DNA from: Novosphingobium sp. CECT 9465
GTDB taxonomy: Bacteria > Pseudomonadota > Alphaproteobacteria > Sphingomonadales > Sphingomonadaceae
DNA: 64,000 bases
Direction of reading: 5' to 3'
Assembly (NCBI RefSeq): GCF_920987055.1
Contig: NZ_CAKLBX010000001.1
Span: 62,001-126,000 of the forward strand
A model generated the notes under the pieces. That model was not told the DNA's origin. It made no database searches and worked only from the letters and a program-made list of their open reading frames with translations. A program made the translations under genes and the position numbers. Of the stretch, positions 24,546 to 32,373 are shown in pieces (the stretch's first letter is position 1; each line of letters opens with the position of its first letter).

Positions 24546-25475
24546 TCACTGACCAATTTCAGCTCTTGTTTCGCGTGCTTTTGCGTTGAGTCGGACGAGC
24601 AGTTTTCGGGCGAGGGCGATGCGGACGACCATTTTGGGTTTACCTTGGTCGAGCAGGCGTTGGCGGAACTCTGCCATGGCCGGATCGAATTTTCGCACGA
24701 TGTCGGCGACGAGGAAGAGGATCGAGCGGACAGAGCTTCTTCCACCACGGATAGATCGGGCACCGGATCGTTTGCCGCTGTCGTTCGCGATGGGCGCAAG
24801 GCCTGCAAGTTTGGCGATGGCCTTGTTCGACAGGGTTCCGATTTCGGGCAGTTCGGCCAGCAGGGTGGCAACGGTGCGATCTGCCACGCCCTTGACCGAG
24901 CGCAGTGTGCGATCAAGCGCGGTCCAGACGGGATCGTGTTCGATCAGGCCTGCGATTTCACGGGCCAGCGCTTTGGCTTGGGTATTGAAGAAGGCGATGG
25001 CCTCTTTCAGGCTGGCAAGGGCAAGCGGATCGCGGGTGGAATGCAGGCGCTGCTTTTGCACCGTGATATCGCCTGTCACTTGCCGCAACCGGGCAGAAAG
25101 CGCGCTAAGCCTTTGTTGTTCGTCGCAAGGTGGCGGCGTTGGCCGTAGCCGCCGTGCCGCAGCAAAGCAGGCGATGACCTCTGCATCGATACGGTCGGTC
25201 TTCTCCAGCCGCCCCATCGCCTCGGCAAAATGCCGTACCGCTCTGGGATTGGTCAGGGCACAGGGCATGCCTGCGCGCCACAGCGCCAGGAATGCGTCCT
25301 GTTCGAGCCCGCCACTGGATTCCATCACCACCAGCCCTGCGCCATGGCGACCGGCCCAGTCCACCAACGCAGCAATCCCCGCCTCATCATTGGCGAACCG
25401 GCGATAGCCGCCGGCCTCGATCCAGCCATCAAGCCAGGCCTTGCTAACATCCACTCCACAAATCGTTTCGATCAC
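24546..25475 (-). CDS. IS110-family DEDD recombinase (transposase)
   Basis: 309 aa, full length with no frameshift. The N-terminal RuvC-like DEDD domain shows D9 (GVDVSK), E52 (VVMESSGG), D94 and D97 (EKTDRIDAEV). The C-terminal Transposase_20-type domain has the helix-hairpin segment VKGVADRTVATLLAELPEIG and the conserved serine motif GGRSSVRS (S247/S248), one of which is the expected nucleophile. It starts with GTG at 25475. Members of this family are guided by a structured bridge RNA encoded in the non-coding end of the element. All catalytic residues are intact, so the element may still be active. Confidence 0.95.
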   Translation of the reverse strand: MIETICGVDVSKAWLDGWIEAGGYRRFANDEAGIAALVDWAGRHGAGLVVMESSGGLEQDAFLALWRAGMPCALTNPRAVRHFAEAMGRLEKTDRIDAEVIACFAAARRLRPTPPPCDEQQRLSALSARLRQVTGDITVQKQRLHSTRDPLALASLKEAIAFFNTQAKALAREIAGLIEHDPVWTALDRTLRSVKGVADRTVATLLAELPEIGTLSNKAIAKLAGLAPIANDSGKRSGARSIRGGRSSVRSILFLVADIVRKFDPAMAEFRQRLLDQGKPKMVVRIALARKLLVRLNAKARETRAEIGQ

Positions 25476-25678
25476 GGTAACCTGCCTTGTCCGTACGGTT
25501 GAGACACCTGCCGACTATTCGGTCGTGCGTGACAAGCGGTGCTGGTCCCAGGCTCCCTTACGGTTACTGCCTGAGGGGTGACGGGCGACAGCACCGCAGC
25601 GCCGGGGTGGGTGGCCACCCACCCCGGCGATCAGCCGATTACATCGCAATCAACCAACAACGTCCAGATACAAGGGGG
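25476..25678 (-). ncRNA. Candidate bridge RNA region of the IS110 element
   Basis: Non-coding 203 bp between the IS end and the recombinase start. On the recombinase strand it carries AAGGGAGC (25559-25552), complementary to GCTCCCTT of the occupied target; AUAGUCG (25518-25512), identical to the donor-side junction; GUCUC (25505-25501), identical to the other target flank; and ACAAGG (25490-25485), complementary to the opposite donor end. It also holds a perfect 30-bp palindrome (25600-25629), and GTAACC near its middle can pair with GGTTAC just before the start codon. Exact ends and fold are not determined. Confidence 0.5.
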
Positions 25679-25770
25679 GCGAGACTTATTGAGCCGTCAG
25701 GCGAAATTAGTCGCAGCGGGAAGGGTGTGCTGCGCAAGTGTTTGCAAACGACATATCGCCTTTTGTTAAT
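25679..25770. repeat. Repeat R2, right part
   Basis: GCGAGACTTATTGAGC..., then AATTAGTCGCAGCGGG, matching the reverse complement of R1 (AGTTAGTCGCAGTGGG), ending in the border GTTTGCAAAC (25740-25749), GACATATCGCC and TTTTGTTAA. The last bases form the stop codon of the following minus-strand gene. Confidence 0.85.
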
Positions 25771-27169
25771 GTCCGAATTGTTCGCCGCGCACGACGCCGG
25801 ACGCAGCCAACTGCGTGTCGGCTTGATGCAGCAAGCGCGCCAGGCCGCTGTCGGTGCGGCTTTCTGCCCGCACCACCAGCACATCCTGCGTATTCGATGC
25901 GCGCAGCAGCCACCAGCCTTCGGGCGTATCGACGCGGACGCCGTCGATATCGTTCATTCGCGCGTTCGCGTTGCGCAGGCGCATGGCCACTTCGCCCACC
26001 ACGGCGAACTTGCGGGCTTCGTCAACCTGGAAGCGCAATTCGGGCGTGTTGACCATGGCGGGCATGGCGCTGCGCATGGCTGTGACCGATGCGTCAAGGC
26101 GCACGGTTGCGGCGATGAGTCGGACCGCAGCATAAATGGCGTCGTCAAAGCCATAGTAGCGGTCGGCAAAACAGACATGGCCGCTCATTTCCCCACCCAG
26201 CAGTGCACCCGTTTCCTTCATTCTGGATTTTATCAGCGAATGTCCGGTCTTCCACATCTCAGGTTTGCCGCCGCGCTCTGAAATCCGTTCAAACAAGGCG
26301 CTGCTGCATTTCACATCGCCGATAATCCGGGCGTTTGGCGAGGTGGCCAGCACATCGTCTGCAAATATCGCCAGCAGTTGATCCCCCCAGATTGTCCGGC
26401 CCATGGCATCGATTGCTCCGATCCGGTCCCCATCGCCATCGAATGCCACTCCGAAGTCGAGGCTTCCCCGCGCGACAGCCTGCACGAGATCGGCAAGATT
26501 GGATTCCACAGTCGGATCAGGATGATGGTTGGGAAAATGGCCGTCCACGCTCGTAAACAAAAGGACATGGTTTCCCGGAAGGCGGGCGGTCAAAGCCTCG
26601 ACCACGGGGCCGGCCGCACCGTTGCCGGTGTCCCAGGCGATGCGCAGGCCCTCCAGCGCAGCCTTGTCGATGCCATCCAGCCCCTGGATCAGCCGATCGA
26701 CGTAAGCGTCCATGATGGCAAGGTCGGCGGTGTGGCCGGTGCCGGAAGCCCAACGGCCTTCATCGGCGATCCGCCGGAGATCGATTATGTCGGCCCCAAA
26801 GAACGGCCGCCCTTCAAGTACCATCTTGAAGCCATTGTGATTGGCGGGATTGTGGCTGCCGGTTACCTGAATGCCGCCCTGCACATCTGGAACTGAAGCT
26901 TCGGCATAGTAAAGCATCGGGGTTGGTCCCATGCCGATCCGCACCACGTCGATCCCGCTGGCGTTAAGCCCTTCGACCAGCGCATGTTCGAGGATCGGCG
27001 AACTCAGCCGTCCGTCATAGCCGACCACGACCCGCGTACCGCCGATCGCAGCAACCCGCGTTCCAAAGCTGCGCCCGATCGCGCGGGCATCGTCAGGTCC
27101 CAGCGTCTCACCGAAGACACCGCGAATGTCATATTCGCGCAGGATCGTCGGATCGAAAGTGTGCCGCAT
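25766..27169 (-). CDS. Phosphomannomutase/phosphoglucomutase
   Basis: Alpha-D-phosphohexomutase interconverting hexose 6- and 1-phosphates for surface polysaccharide and nucleotide-sugar synthesis; 467 aa. The phosphoserine loop TGSHNP places S105 as the phosphorylated residue. The metal loop DGDGDR is at 244-249 and the sugar-binding loop GEMSGH at 326-331, all intact. ManB/AlgC family; bifunctional activity on glucose and mannose is common but not provable here. The stop codon TAA lies at the edge of repeat R2, so the repeat supplies its 3' untranslated region. Confidence 0.94.
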   Translation of the reverse strand: MRHTFDPTILREYDIRGVFGETLGPDDARAIGRSFGTRVAAIGGTRVVVGYDGRLSSPILEHALVEGLNASGIDVVRIGMGPTPMLYYAEASVPDVQGGIQVTGSHNPANHNGFKMVLEGRPFFGADIIDLRRIADEGRWASGTGHTADLAIMDAYVDRLIQGLDGIDKAALEGLRIAWDTGNGAAGPVVEALTARLPGNHVLLFTSVDGHFPNHHPDPTVESNLADLVQAVARGSLDFGVAFDGDGDRIGAIDAMGRTIWGDQLLAIFADDVLATSPNARIIGDVKCSSALFERISERGGKPEMWKTGHSLIKSRMKETGALLGGEMSGHVCFADRYYGFDDAIYAAVRLIAATVRLDASVTAMRSAMPAMVNTPELRFQVDEARKFAVVGEVAMRLRNANARMNDIDGVRVDTPEGWWLLRASNTQDVLVVRAESRTDSGLARLLHQADTQLAASGVVRGEQFGH

Positions 27170-27247
27170 GTCCGCATTCCATCTGCAAAGGGGTGATCGG
27201 ACAACGATGCCCCCGCACCAGCCGTTCCTTCGCTACCCGTTCCGCCG

Positions 27248-27538
27248 CTATCCGTTTCTGCGATCACCCAGCCGGGCAAGCAGCAGGTCGCGGGCGGCGT
27301 TGGCTTCGTGTACCGCTTCGCTCGATCCGCCGCGATCGGGGTGGACTTGCGTGATCAGGCGGCGATGCGCTTCGATCACCTCTTCATGGCCGGCGGTGGC
27401 CGATATGCCGAGCAGGTTGCGCGCCTTGGCCTCAGCGTTCATGCGGGGATCGCCTGCCAGCAATTCCCACGGCCAGCGCCCGGCCAGCAGCTTGCAGGCG
27501 ATACTGACGAGCGCCGCAAGTGCCAGCAGCTTGATCAT
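27248..27538 (-). CDS. Small membrane-anchored J-protein
   Basis: 96 aa. An N-terminal membrane anchor (about residues 3-17, KLLALAALVSIACKL) is followed by a compact J-domain at about 40-92 with an intact HPD motif (ITQVHPDRGGSSEAVHEANAARDLLL). The layout resembles mitochondrial TIM14/Pam18. Its ATG overlaps the stop of the upstream MipZ-like gene (ATGA), so translation is probably coupled. It would recruit an Hsp70, probably DnaK, to the membrane; the client is unknown. Confidence 0.88.
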   Translation of the reverse strand: MIKLLALAALVSIACKLLAGRWPWELLAGDPRMNAEAKARNLLGISATAGHEEVIEAHRRLITQVHPDRGGSSEAVHEANAARDLLLARLGDRRNG

Positions 27539-28365
27539 CAGGCCGCGCTCTCCAGCTTGGCGGGAGCGGCAGTGTCGGCGGTCTTCGCTGGGGTGGGCAG
27601 GTTAAGGCCCGAAACCAGCGTACGCAGCTCTTGCCGGGCAACAAGATGGCTGGTGCCAAGTTCCCCCAGATGCCCCTTGTCGAGCAGGGTCAGGCCGCTG
27701 GGGAACAGTTCGCGGTAGATCACACGTTCGGACAGGCCGCTGGCGATGCGGAAGCCGACGCGCTTTGACAGTTCGGTCAGCGCCGTATCGATGCGGCGCT
27801 GGTTGCGCGCTTCGGTATAGCCGGTACGGTTGCGCACGACGACCCAGTCCATCTCGCGTCTGGAATCCTTGATCGTCGCCATGGCCCGCTTCTTGCGCGC
27901 TTCCCAGATCAGTTCGGCGTAGAAAGACAGGCGGCGGACCTTGAACGTCTCGGCATCGACCTGTCCGATCAGATCGAAATCGACGAAGCTGTCATTCAGC
28001 GGGGTGACCAGCGTATCGGCGCGGGTGGCAACATGGCGCGCAAGCATATCATCACGGCCGGGCGTGTCGTAGACGATGAAATCGTGCGATTGCGAAAGCC
28101 GCTCGGTCATCGCGTCAAGCTCGTCGGCGCTCTGGCCGTCATAGACCTCGAATGTCGCGGTAGGCAGGGTGATCGAGCGGCGGCGCATGGTTTCCGCCCG
28201 GTTTTCCAGGTAGCGGTGCATCGTGCGCTGGCGGGCATCGAGATCGATCGCGGCCACGCGCGCGCCCTGATAGGCAAGCGCCACGGCAACGTGAACGGCC
28301 GTGGTGGACTTGCCGGTGCCGCCCTTTTCGTTGGCGAAGACAATGCGATGCGGGCCAATGGACAA
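27538..28365 (-). CDS. mipZ: MipZ-like ParA-family ATPase
   Basis: ParA/MinD-type P-loop ATPase; MipZ forms a gradient from the cell poles and blocks FtsZ ring assembly away from midcell. The deviant Walker A NEKGGTGKSTT lies near the N-terminus, Walker A' Asp in VAAIDLDARQRT, and a Walker B-like DFIVYDTPGRDD. 275 aa if a TTG at 28365 is the start; no ATG or GTG precedes the Walker motif in a sensible position, and the longer frame is antisense to panC. The ribosome site is weak. Divergent from panC with about 99 bp between, and coupled to the small J-protein downstream. Confidence 0.85.
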   Translation of the reverse strand: MSIGPHRIVFANEKGGTGKSTTAVHVAVALAYQGARVAAIDLDARQRTMHRYLENRAETMRRRSITLPTATFEVYDGQSADELDAMTERLSQSHDFIVYDTPGRDDMLARHVATRADTLVTPLNDSFVDFDLIGQVDAETFKVRRLSFYAELIWEARKKRAMATIKDSRREMDWVVVRNRTGYTEARNQRRIDTALTELSKRVGFRIASGLSERVIYRELFPSGLTLLDKGHLGELGTSHLVARQELRTLVSGLNLPTPAKTADTAAPAKLESAA

Positions 28366-28464
28366 GGGGGCGTACTCTCTGTTGGGTTGCGTTGCGCGGG
28401 CTTGCGAGAGGCCGCCTGCCCCCCTATCGCCCTTGCCATCGGACTTAGTGGAGAGGTGGCCCGC

Positions 28465-29322
28465 GTGCAAACCATCAATCAGCTTGTGAGCCTGCGCGAA
28501 GCGGTCGATGCGCTCAAAAACGGGGGAAAAAGCGTGGCGCTGGTCCCGACGATGGGCGCGCTGCACGAAGGCCATCTGACGCTGGTGCGCGAGGCGGCAC
28601 GGCGCGCCGATCATGTGATCGTCTCGATCTTCGTCAACCCCCGCCAGTTCGGCCCCAACGAGGACCTCGACGCTTATCCGCGCCGCCTCGCCGCCGATGC
28701 CGCGCTGCTTGAGGCTGAGGGCGTGGCGCTGCTGTGGGCGCCGACCGTCGATCAGATGTATCCCCAGGGCTATGCCACCAACGTCTCGGTTTCAGGGGTG
28801 AGCGAAGTTGCCTGCGGTGCCGCGCGGCCGGGCCATTTCGATGGCGTGGCAACCGTGGTGTGCAAGCTGTTCAATCAGGTCCGCCCCGACATTGCGCTGT
28901 TCGGCGAGAAGGACTGGCAGCAACTGGCCGTGATCCGGCGCATGGCCCGCGATCTGGACCTGACCCTGCCCCATGCCGACGCCATCATCGGCGTGGAAAC
29001 CGTGCGGGAGCCAAGCGGCCTCGCCATGAGCAGCCGCAACCAGTATCTGACCGCTGCGCAGCGCGAGCAGGCGGCGGGCCTTTCAGCCGGTATGCGTCGT
29101 GCGATAGCGGCAATTGAAGGCGGGGCCGATGTGGCGGAAAGCCTTGCAACGCTGAAGGCAAATGTGCTTGCGACAGGGTTCGACAGCATCGACTATGCCG
29201 ACCTGCGCGATGCGGCGACGCTGGAGGAGGTGACCGTCTGGAACGGTCGCAAGGCCCGCCTGCTCGTTGCTGCCCGGATCGGCGGAACGCGGCTTATCGA
29301 CAACATGGGGGTGGGACAATGA
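28465..29322 (+). CDS. panC: Pantothenate synthetase
   Basis: ATP-dependent condensation of pantoate and beta-alanine to pantothenate (coenzyme A pathway), 285 aa. It has the HIGH-like signature VPTMGALHEGHL near residues 25-37, the FVNPRQFGPNEDLDAYPR segment, GEKDWQQLAVIRRM near 150 and the SSRNQYL motif. Start GTG 28465 gives the usual MQTI N-terminus and has GGAGAGG 8 bp upstream; the long upstream frame is antisense to mipZ. The stop overlaps the start of the next gene (ATGA). Confidence 0.96.
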   Translation: MQTINQLVSLREAVDALKNGGKSVALVPTMGALHEGHLTLVREAARRADHVIVSIFVNPRQFGPNEDLDAYPRRLAADAALLEAEGVALLWAPTVDQMYPQGYATNVSVSGVSEVACGAARPGHFDGVATVVCKLFNQVRPDIALFGEKDWQQLAVIRRMARDLDLTLPHADAIIGVETVREPSGLAMSSRNQYLTAAQREQAAGLSAGMRRAIAAIEGGADVAESLATLKANVLATGFDSIDYADLRDAATLEEVTVWNGRKARLLVAARIGGTRLIDNMGVGQ

Positions 29323-29660
29323 CGATGACGAAGATTCAACCGGGCGCGGCGTTCAAGGAAAACCTTGCAGCGCTGCCGCCGATTGATGGGCTGGCTCACA
29401 TGGATCTGATCGATGCAGGCGGCCATGTCGTGGCACGCATCCCCAATGAACCCGGCAAGCAAGGTTCGCTGGCGGTTTACCACTACCTCCAGCAATGCTT
29501 CGGCACGCTGGACGCCGCAGCGGCCACACATGGCCTTGATGTGTTTGCCGAGCATGTGGCCGATGCCAGGACGCGTCCGGGGGCGCATCCCAACATCGAC
29601 AGGTTGCTGGACGTGGCGGCAAGCGGGCAAGCGTTGAGGATCGAGGTTTTCCGGGCCTGA
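29319..29660 (+). CDS. DUF2322 family protein
   Basis: 113 aa, cytoplasmic, no signal or membrane segment. It contains the conserved-looking stretches IQPGAAFKENLAALPPIDGL, NEPGKQGSLAVYHYL and HPNIDRLLDV that I associate with DUF2322; function unknown. It overlaps the panC stop by 4 bp, so it is translationally coupled to pantothenate synthesis, but no biochemical link is known to me. Confidence 0.75.
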   Translation: MTMTKIQPGAAFKENLAALPPIDGLAHMDLIDAGGHVVARIPNEPGKQGSLAVYHYLQQCFGTLDAAAATHGLDVFAEHVADARTRPGAHPNIDRLLDVAASGQALRIEVFRA

Positions 29661-29664
29661 CCGA

Positions 29665-30513
29665 TCAATATACCGGCGGATCGATCGTCGGCACGGCACG
29701 GACCGGGGCAACCGGTTCGCCCTCGGTGCGCGGTGGCAGAGCGTTTTCCGGCACATCTTCGATCTGCATGTCGCGGGTGGAGACATGTTCGAGGTTGCGC
29801 ACACGTACCGTGATTTCGCCGCCTGCCAGCGTGAGTTCGTTAAAGCTGGGGGGGGTGGAGCGCACCCGCTGCGACAGTGTGCCAGCGCCGATCATCCGCA
29901 CCGGGCCGTTGGGCGTCGGGTGAATCAGGTGGAACGGATCGTGGACATGCCCGGAAATCACGGCGCAGACATTGCGGCTTGCAAGCGCCGCCAGTGCGCG
30001 GCTGCCGCCACGGGTCAGCGCCTTGCCGCGCGTCCCGGCCTCGACCAGCGGATGATGGCATGCAACGACCGCGCGCGTTCCTGAGGGCAGGGCATCGATG
30101 GCCCGCAGGGTGTGGTTCAAGGCGGCCATGCCCACGGCGCCCTTGGACCAGTTGAGCCGCCACTGCGCGCGCGCGGTGGTCTTGAGCGGGACGATGGCGA
30201 GGCCCGGCAGATCGATTTCGCGCTCAAGCAGCGCTTCGATCGAGCGGAACCGGCGATAGGGATCGACGAACCGTTCAACCAGATTGAAGTAGGGCAGATC
30301 GTGATTGCCGACTTCAACCGTTACCGCCACGTCTAGCGACTTTATCCAGTGGCAGGCGGCGGTGAATTCACGATGGCGGGCGCGCATCGTCAGATCGCCG
30401 GTGATCGCTACGGCATCGGGCTTTTCGCGCGCGATGCACTGCGCCACCCAATCGAGCGCGCGACGATCTTCGAGTCCGAAATGAATGTCGCTGATATGGA
30501 ACAGGCGGATCAT
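29665..30513 (-). CDS. Calcineurin-like metallophosphoesterase
   Basis: 282 aa with the dimetal phosphoesterase motifs in order: HISDIHFG (D and H ligands), ITGDLT, VGNHD, a His in CHHPLVEAG and GHVHD. It resembles the CpdA (cAMP phosphodiesterase) branch, but the substrate cannot be assigned. The start is uncertain: ATG 30513 is chosen, while a TTG at 30552 overlaps the upstream stop codon. It is the third gene of a minus-strand operon after a small membrane protein and a lipid-kinase-like gene. A C-terminal Pro-rich tail of about 30 residues follows the catalytic fold. Confidence 0.85.
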   Translation of the reverse strand: MIRLFHISDIHFGLEDRRALDWVAQCIAREKPDAVAITGDLTMRARHREFTAACHWIKSLDVAVTVEVGNHDLPYFNLVERFVDPYRRFRSIEALLEREIDLPGLAIVPLKTTARAQWRLNWSKGAVGMAALNHTLRAIDALPSGTRAVVACHHPLVEAGTRGKALTRGGSRALAALASRNVCAVISGHVHDPFHLIHPTPNGPVRMIGAGTLSQRVRSTPPSFNELTLAGGEITVRVRNLEHVSTRDMQIEDVPENALPPRTEGEPVAPVRAVPTIDPPVY

Positions 30514-30548
30514 GTCGGGCGCGGTGATCGTCGTTGTGGCATGGCGGG

Positions 30549-31454
30549 TCAATCCCCGGCAGGCTTCGTGGCGATGAAGTCCACCGGAAATACGATCCGT
30601 TCGAATCGTTCGCGCAGGTCGCCCTGCCGACGTTCGCCATCGATCATCAGCGCGATAGCGGAATCGCTTATGCAGTCGATCGCATCGAACTGGCCAAGGT
30701 CGTCGTGCGGTCCCTGGCGGAAATCACGTTTCACCAGCATGGCAAAGCCCTGCGCGGCAAAATCGGCAAGGTCGGCAAAGTCATAGCCATCGACATGGAG
30801 ACCATTGCCGTGGGGGGCGATGCGCAGGGCGCGATAGCCGTCCGGCTTTCCAGCCGCTGGATCGGCGACCTTCACGCCGGGACCTTCGCGGGTTTCGCGC
30901 AGAGCCTTGGAAAACGTTTCGGCAATCGCCCCCAGATCAAGGTCGCGCACACCTTCGCGGACATCAGCCCACATCGCGCCCGGTCCCGCCAGCACTTCGA
31001 CCAGCGCTGTCCCCTGGGAAGTGCGGACGGCTGGCTGACCGATGCGCCGGAAGCTGCCTGCGGCAAGATGTCCGGTAATCGTTTCAGGCGGCACATCGCC
31101 ATGCAGCGCTTTGGACAGGAGGTTCATCGTGCCGCCGGGAAGGACGAGAATCGCACCATCCCAGCCCGTGGCGCTGGTTGCCGCAGCATTGATGGTTCCG
31201 TCGCCGGTGAATACCGCCAGGGTCCTGACTCCTGCCCTGGTCAAGTCTTCGCCAGTGGGCAGTTCCTCGTCGGGAAAGCAGATAATGCGAACAGGCGCGC
31301 ACCCGATCGATTCGAGCGATGCGGCTATATCCTGCACGGCATCGTCGCTGTTGCTGCCGCTTGCCGCGTTGGTGACAAGCCAGAGTGGGGAAAGTTCCAT
31401 GATGGCCGTGAAACCTGCAAAACCCGCGGTTGTTCCGCGGCGGAGGCTTGTCAT
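30549..31454 (-). CDS. Diacylglycerol kinase catalytic-domain protein
   Basis: 301 aa, DAGK/LCB5-type lipid kinase fold. The nucleotide-binding signature GDGTINAAA (preceded by AVFT) and the LPGGTMNLLSKALHGD motif are clear. Such proteins phosphorylate diacylglycerol, sphingosine-like bases or related lipids; sphingomonads make sphingolipids, so a long-chain-base substrate is conceivable but unproven. The start ATG 31454 overlaps the upstream stop (ATGA); a later ATG at 31400 is an alternative. Confidence 0.82.
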   Translation of the reverse strand: MTSLRRGTTAGFAGFTAIMELSPLWLVTNAASGSNSDDAVQDIAASLESIGCAPVRIICFPDEELPTGEDLTRAGVRTLAVFTGDGTINAAATSATGWDGAILVLPGGTMNLLSKALHGDVPPETITGHLAAGSFRRIGQPAVRTSQGTALVEVLAGPGAMWADVREGVRDLDLGAIAETFSKALRETREGPGVKVADPAAGKPDGYRALRIAPHGNGLHVDGYDFADLADFAAQGFAMLVKRDFRQGPHDDLGQFDAIDCISDSAIALMIDGERRQGDLRERFERIVFPVDFIATKPAGD

Positions 31455-31717
31455 ACCCGATCGGTCAGGATCAGCCATGCCGAAAAGCTGTTGAGCACCG
31501 AATAGACCACATAGGCAATAGGTCCGCTGACATTGTCCTGTGCGGCGAACATCAGGGCGGCGACCAGCAACAGGAATTCCAGCACCATAGTGAAGCGCCC
31601 GCCCAGCGCGTGATAGAAGCGCGGCATGCGCCCGAGCAGGGGATGCCCGCTGTCCATGACCGCGCGGTGCAACGCGAAGTTGCCGATGCCCAGCAGGAAC
31701 GTGATCAGAATCGCCAT
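31451..31717 (-). CDS. Small integral membrane protein, unknown function
   Basis: 88 aa with about three hydrophobic segments (residues 1-15, 43-58 and 62-83), hence an inner-membrane protein. ATG 31717 is preferred over an in-frame TTG at 31747. No family recognised with confidence. It is translationally coupled (ATGA) to the lipid-kinase-like gene, which suggests a role with membrane lipids. Confidence 0.7.
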   Translation of the reverse strand: MAILITFLLGIGNFALHRAVMDSGHPLLGRMPRFYHALGGRFTMVLEFLLLVAALMFAAQDNVSGPIAYVVYSVLNSFSAWLILTDRV

Positions 31718-31980
31718 TGACCCTGACGATATGGCTTCGTCCGGCAAATGTCACACCTGCAGTTGGTGGACCTGTGCAAGCCGTTCGTCGGACAAGCCGC
31801 GCGTTTGTCGGACGCTACGGAAAGCTGGTCGAGGCGGGCGCGCTTCTGCCGGATCGTCGGCCTAGGGAAAATGCATGCGGTGGCTCACCAGACCCCCGAC
31901 GACCCCCGAAGAGCCAAGGTTCGGTCACCGCAAACTTTCCCAGCCGGATGCGCTCCGGCCCTTGTTCAAAGGACGACGCC

Positions 31981-32277
31981 ATGATCCGCAATTCCATGAT
32001 CGCCGCAGGCCTCTTCGGTCTCGCTCTCTCTGTCAGCCAGCCCGCTTTCGCCAGCGAACGCAGCGTCGGCTATGCCGACCTCGACCTGACGACCGCTGCC
32101 GGCCAGGCCCAGCTCGATACGCGTCTCAAGCTGGCGGCCAAGGAAGTTTGCGGATTGACTCGCAAAGACGCCTCGTCCGCTGAAATGGAAGCATCGCGCC
32201 AGTGCTTTGCCAGATCCTTTGCCGATGCCCGGCGCGCCAAGCAGGACATCAAGCCGACGGCGCTGGCCGCGCGCTGA
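31981..32277 (+). CDS. UrcA family protein
   Basis: 98 aa with a signal peptide (MIAAGLFGLALSVSQPAFA, cleavage near residue 25) and the UrcA-type motif YADLDLTTAAGQAQLDTRLKLAAKEVCG. Two Cys remain in the mature part (EVCG and RQCF), which could form a disulfide. Function unknown; the family is common in sphingomonads and caulobacters. An AAGGA ribosome site precedes the ATG. A terminator follows. Confidence 0.85.
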   Translation: MIRNSMIAAGLFGLALSVSQPAFASERSVGYADLDLTTAAGQAQLDTRLKLAAKEVCGLTRKDASSAEMEASRQCFARSFADARRAKQDIKPTALAAR

Positions 32278-32333
32278 GCGAAGGCTTCACGGTTTGCCCG
32301 GCGGACCAGTCCCCCGTCCGGGCCAAACTCAAG

Positions 32334-32364
32334 GGGTCGCCGGTCAACCGGCGGCCCTTCTTTT
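32334..32364 (+). terminator. Terminator after urcA-type gene
   Basis: A 10-bp stem with one G-U pair (32334-32343 with 32348-32357), TCAA loop, then TTCTTTTG. It lies between convergent genes. Confidence 0.85.
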
Positions 32365-32373
32365 GTCAGGACA

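Larger units (their letters stand above)
24527..25682 (-). mobile_element. IS110-family insertion sequence
   Basis: About 1.16 kb. Ends were inferred by comparing the interrupted repeat with intact R1: joining the left flank ...GGGAGCGA to the right flank GACTTATTG... restores the R1-like sequence GGGAGCGAGACTT. GCGA is present at both junctions (24523-24526 and 25679-25682), so crossover lies within it. No longer target duplication and no terminal inverted repeats are seen, as usual for IS110. Only about 20 bp separate the recombinase stop from one end, while about 203 bp of non-coding DNA precede its start, the layout of the IS110 group with the RNA-coding end upstream. Confidence 0.88.

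Noticed and set aside
29665..30513. Metallophosphoesterase as the PdeM partner of the ligase-associated helicase
   Set aside because: It is 10 kb away in a different operon and looks CpdA-like rather than PdeM-like.
30514..30552. TTG start for the metallophosphoesterase overlapping the previous stop
   Set aside because: Adds 13 non-conserved residues and has no properly spaced ribosome site; ATG 30513 gives the standard N-terminus. Not fully excluded.
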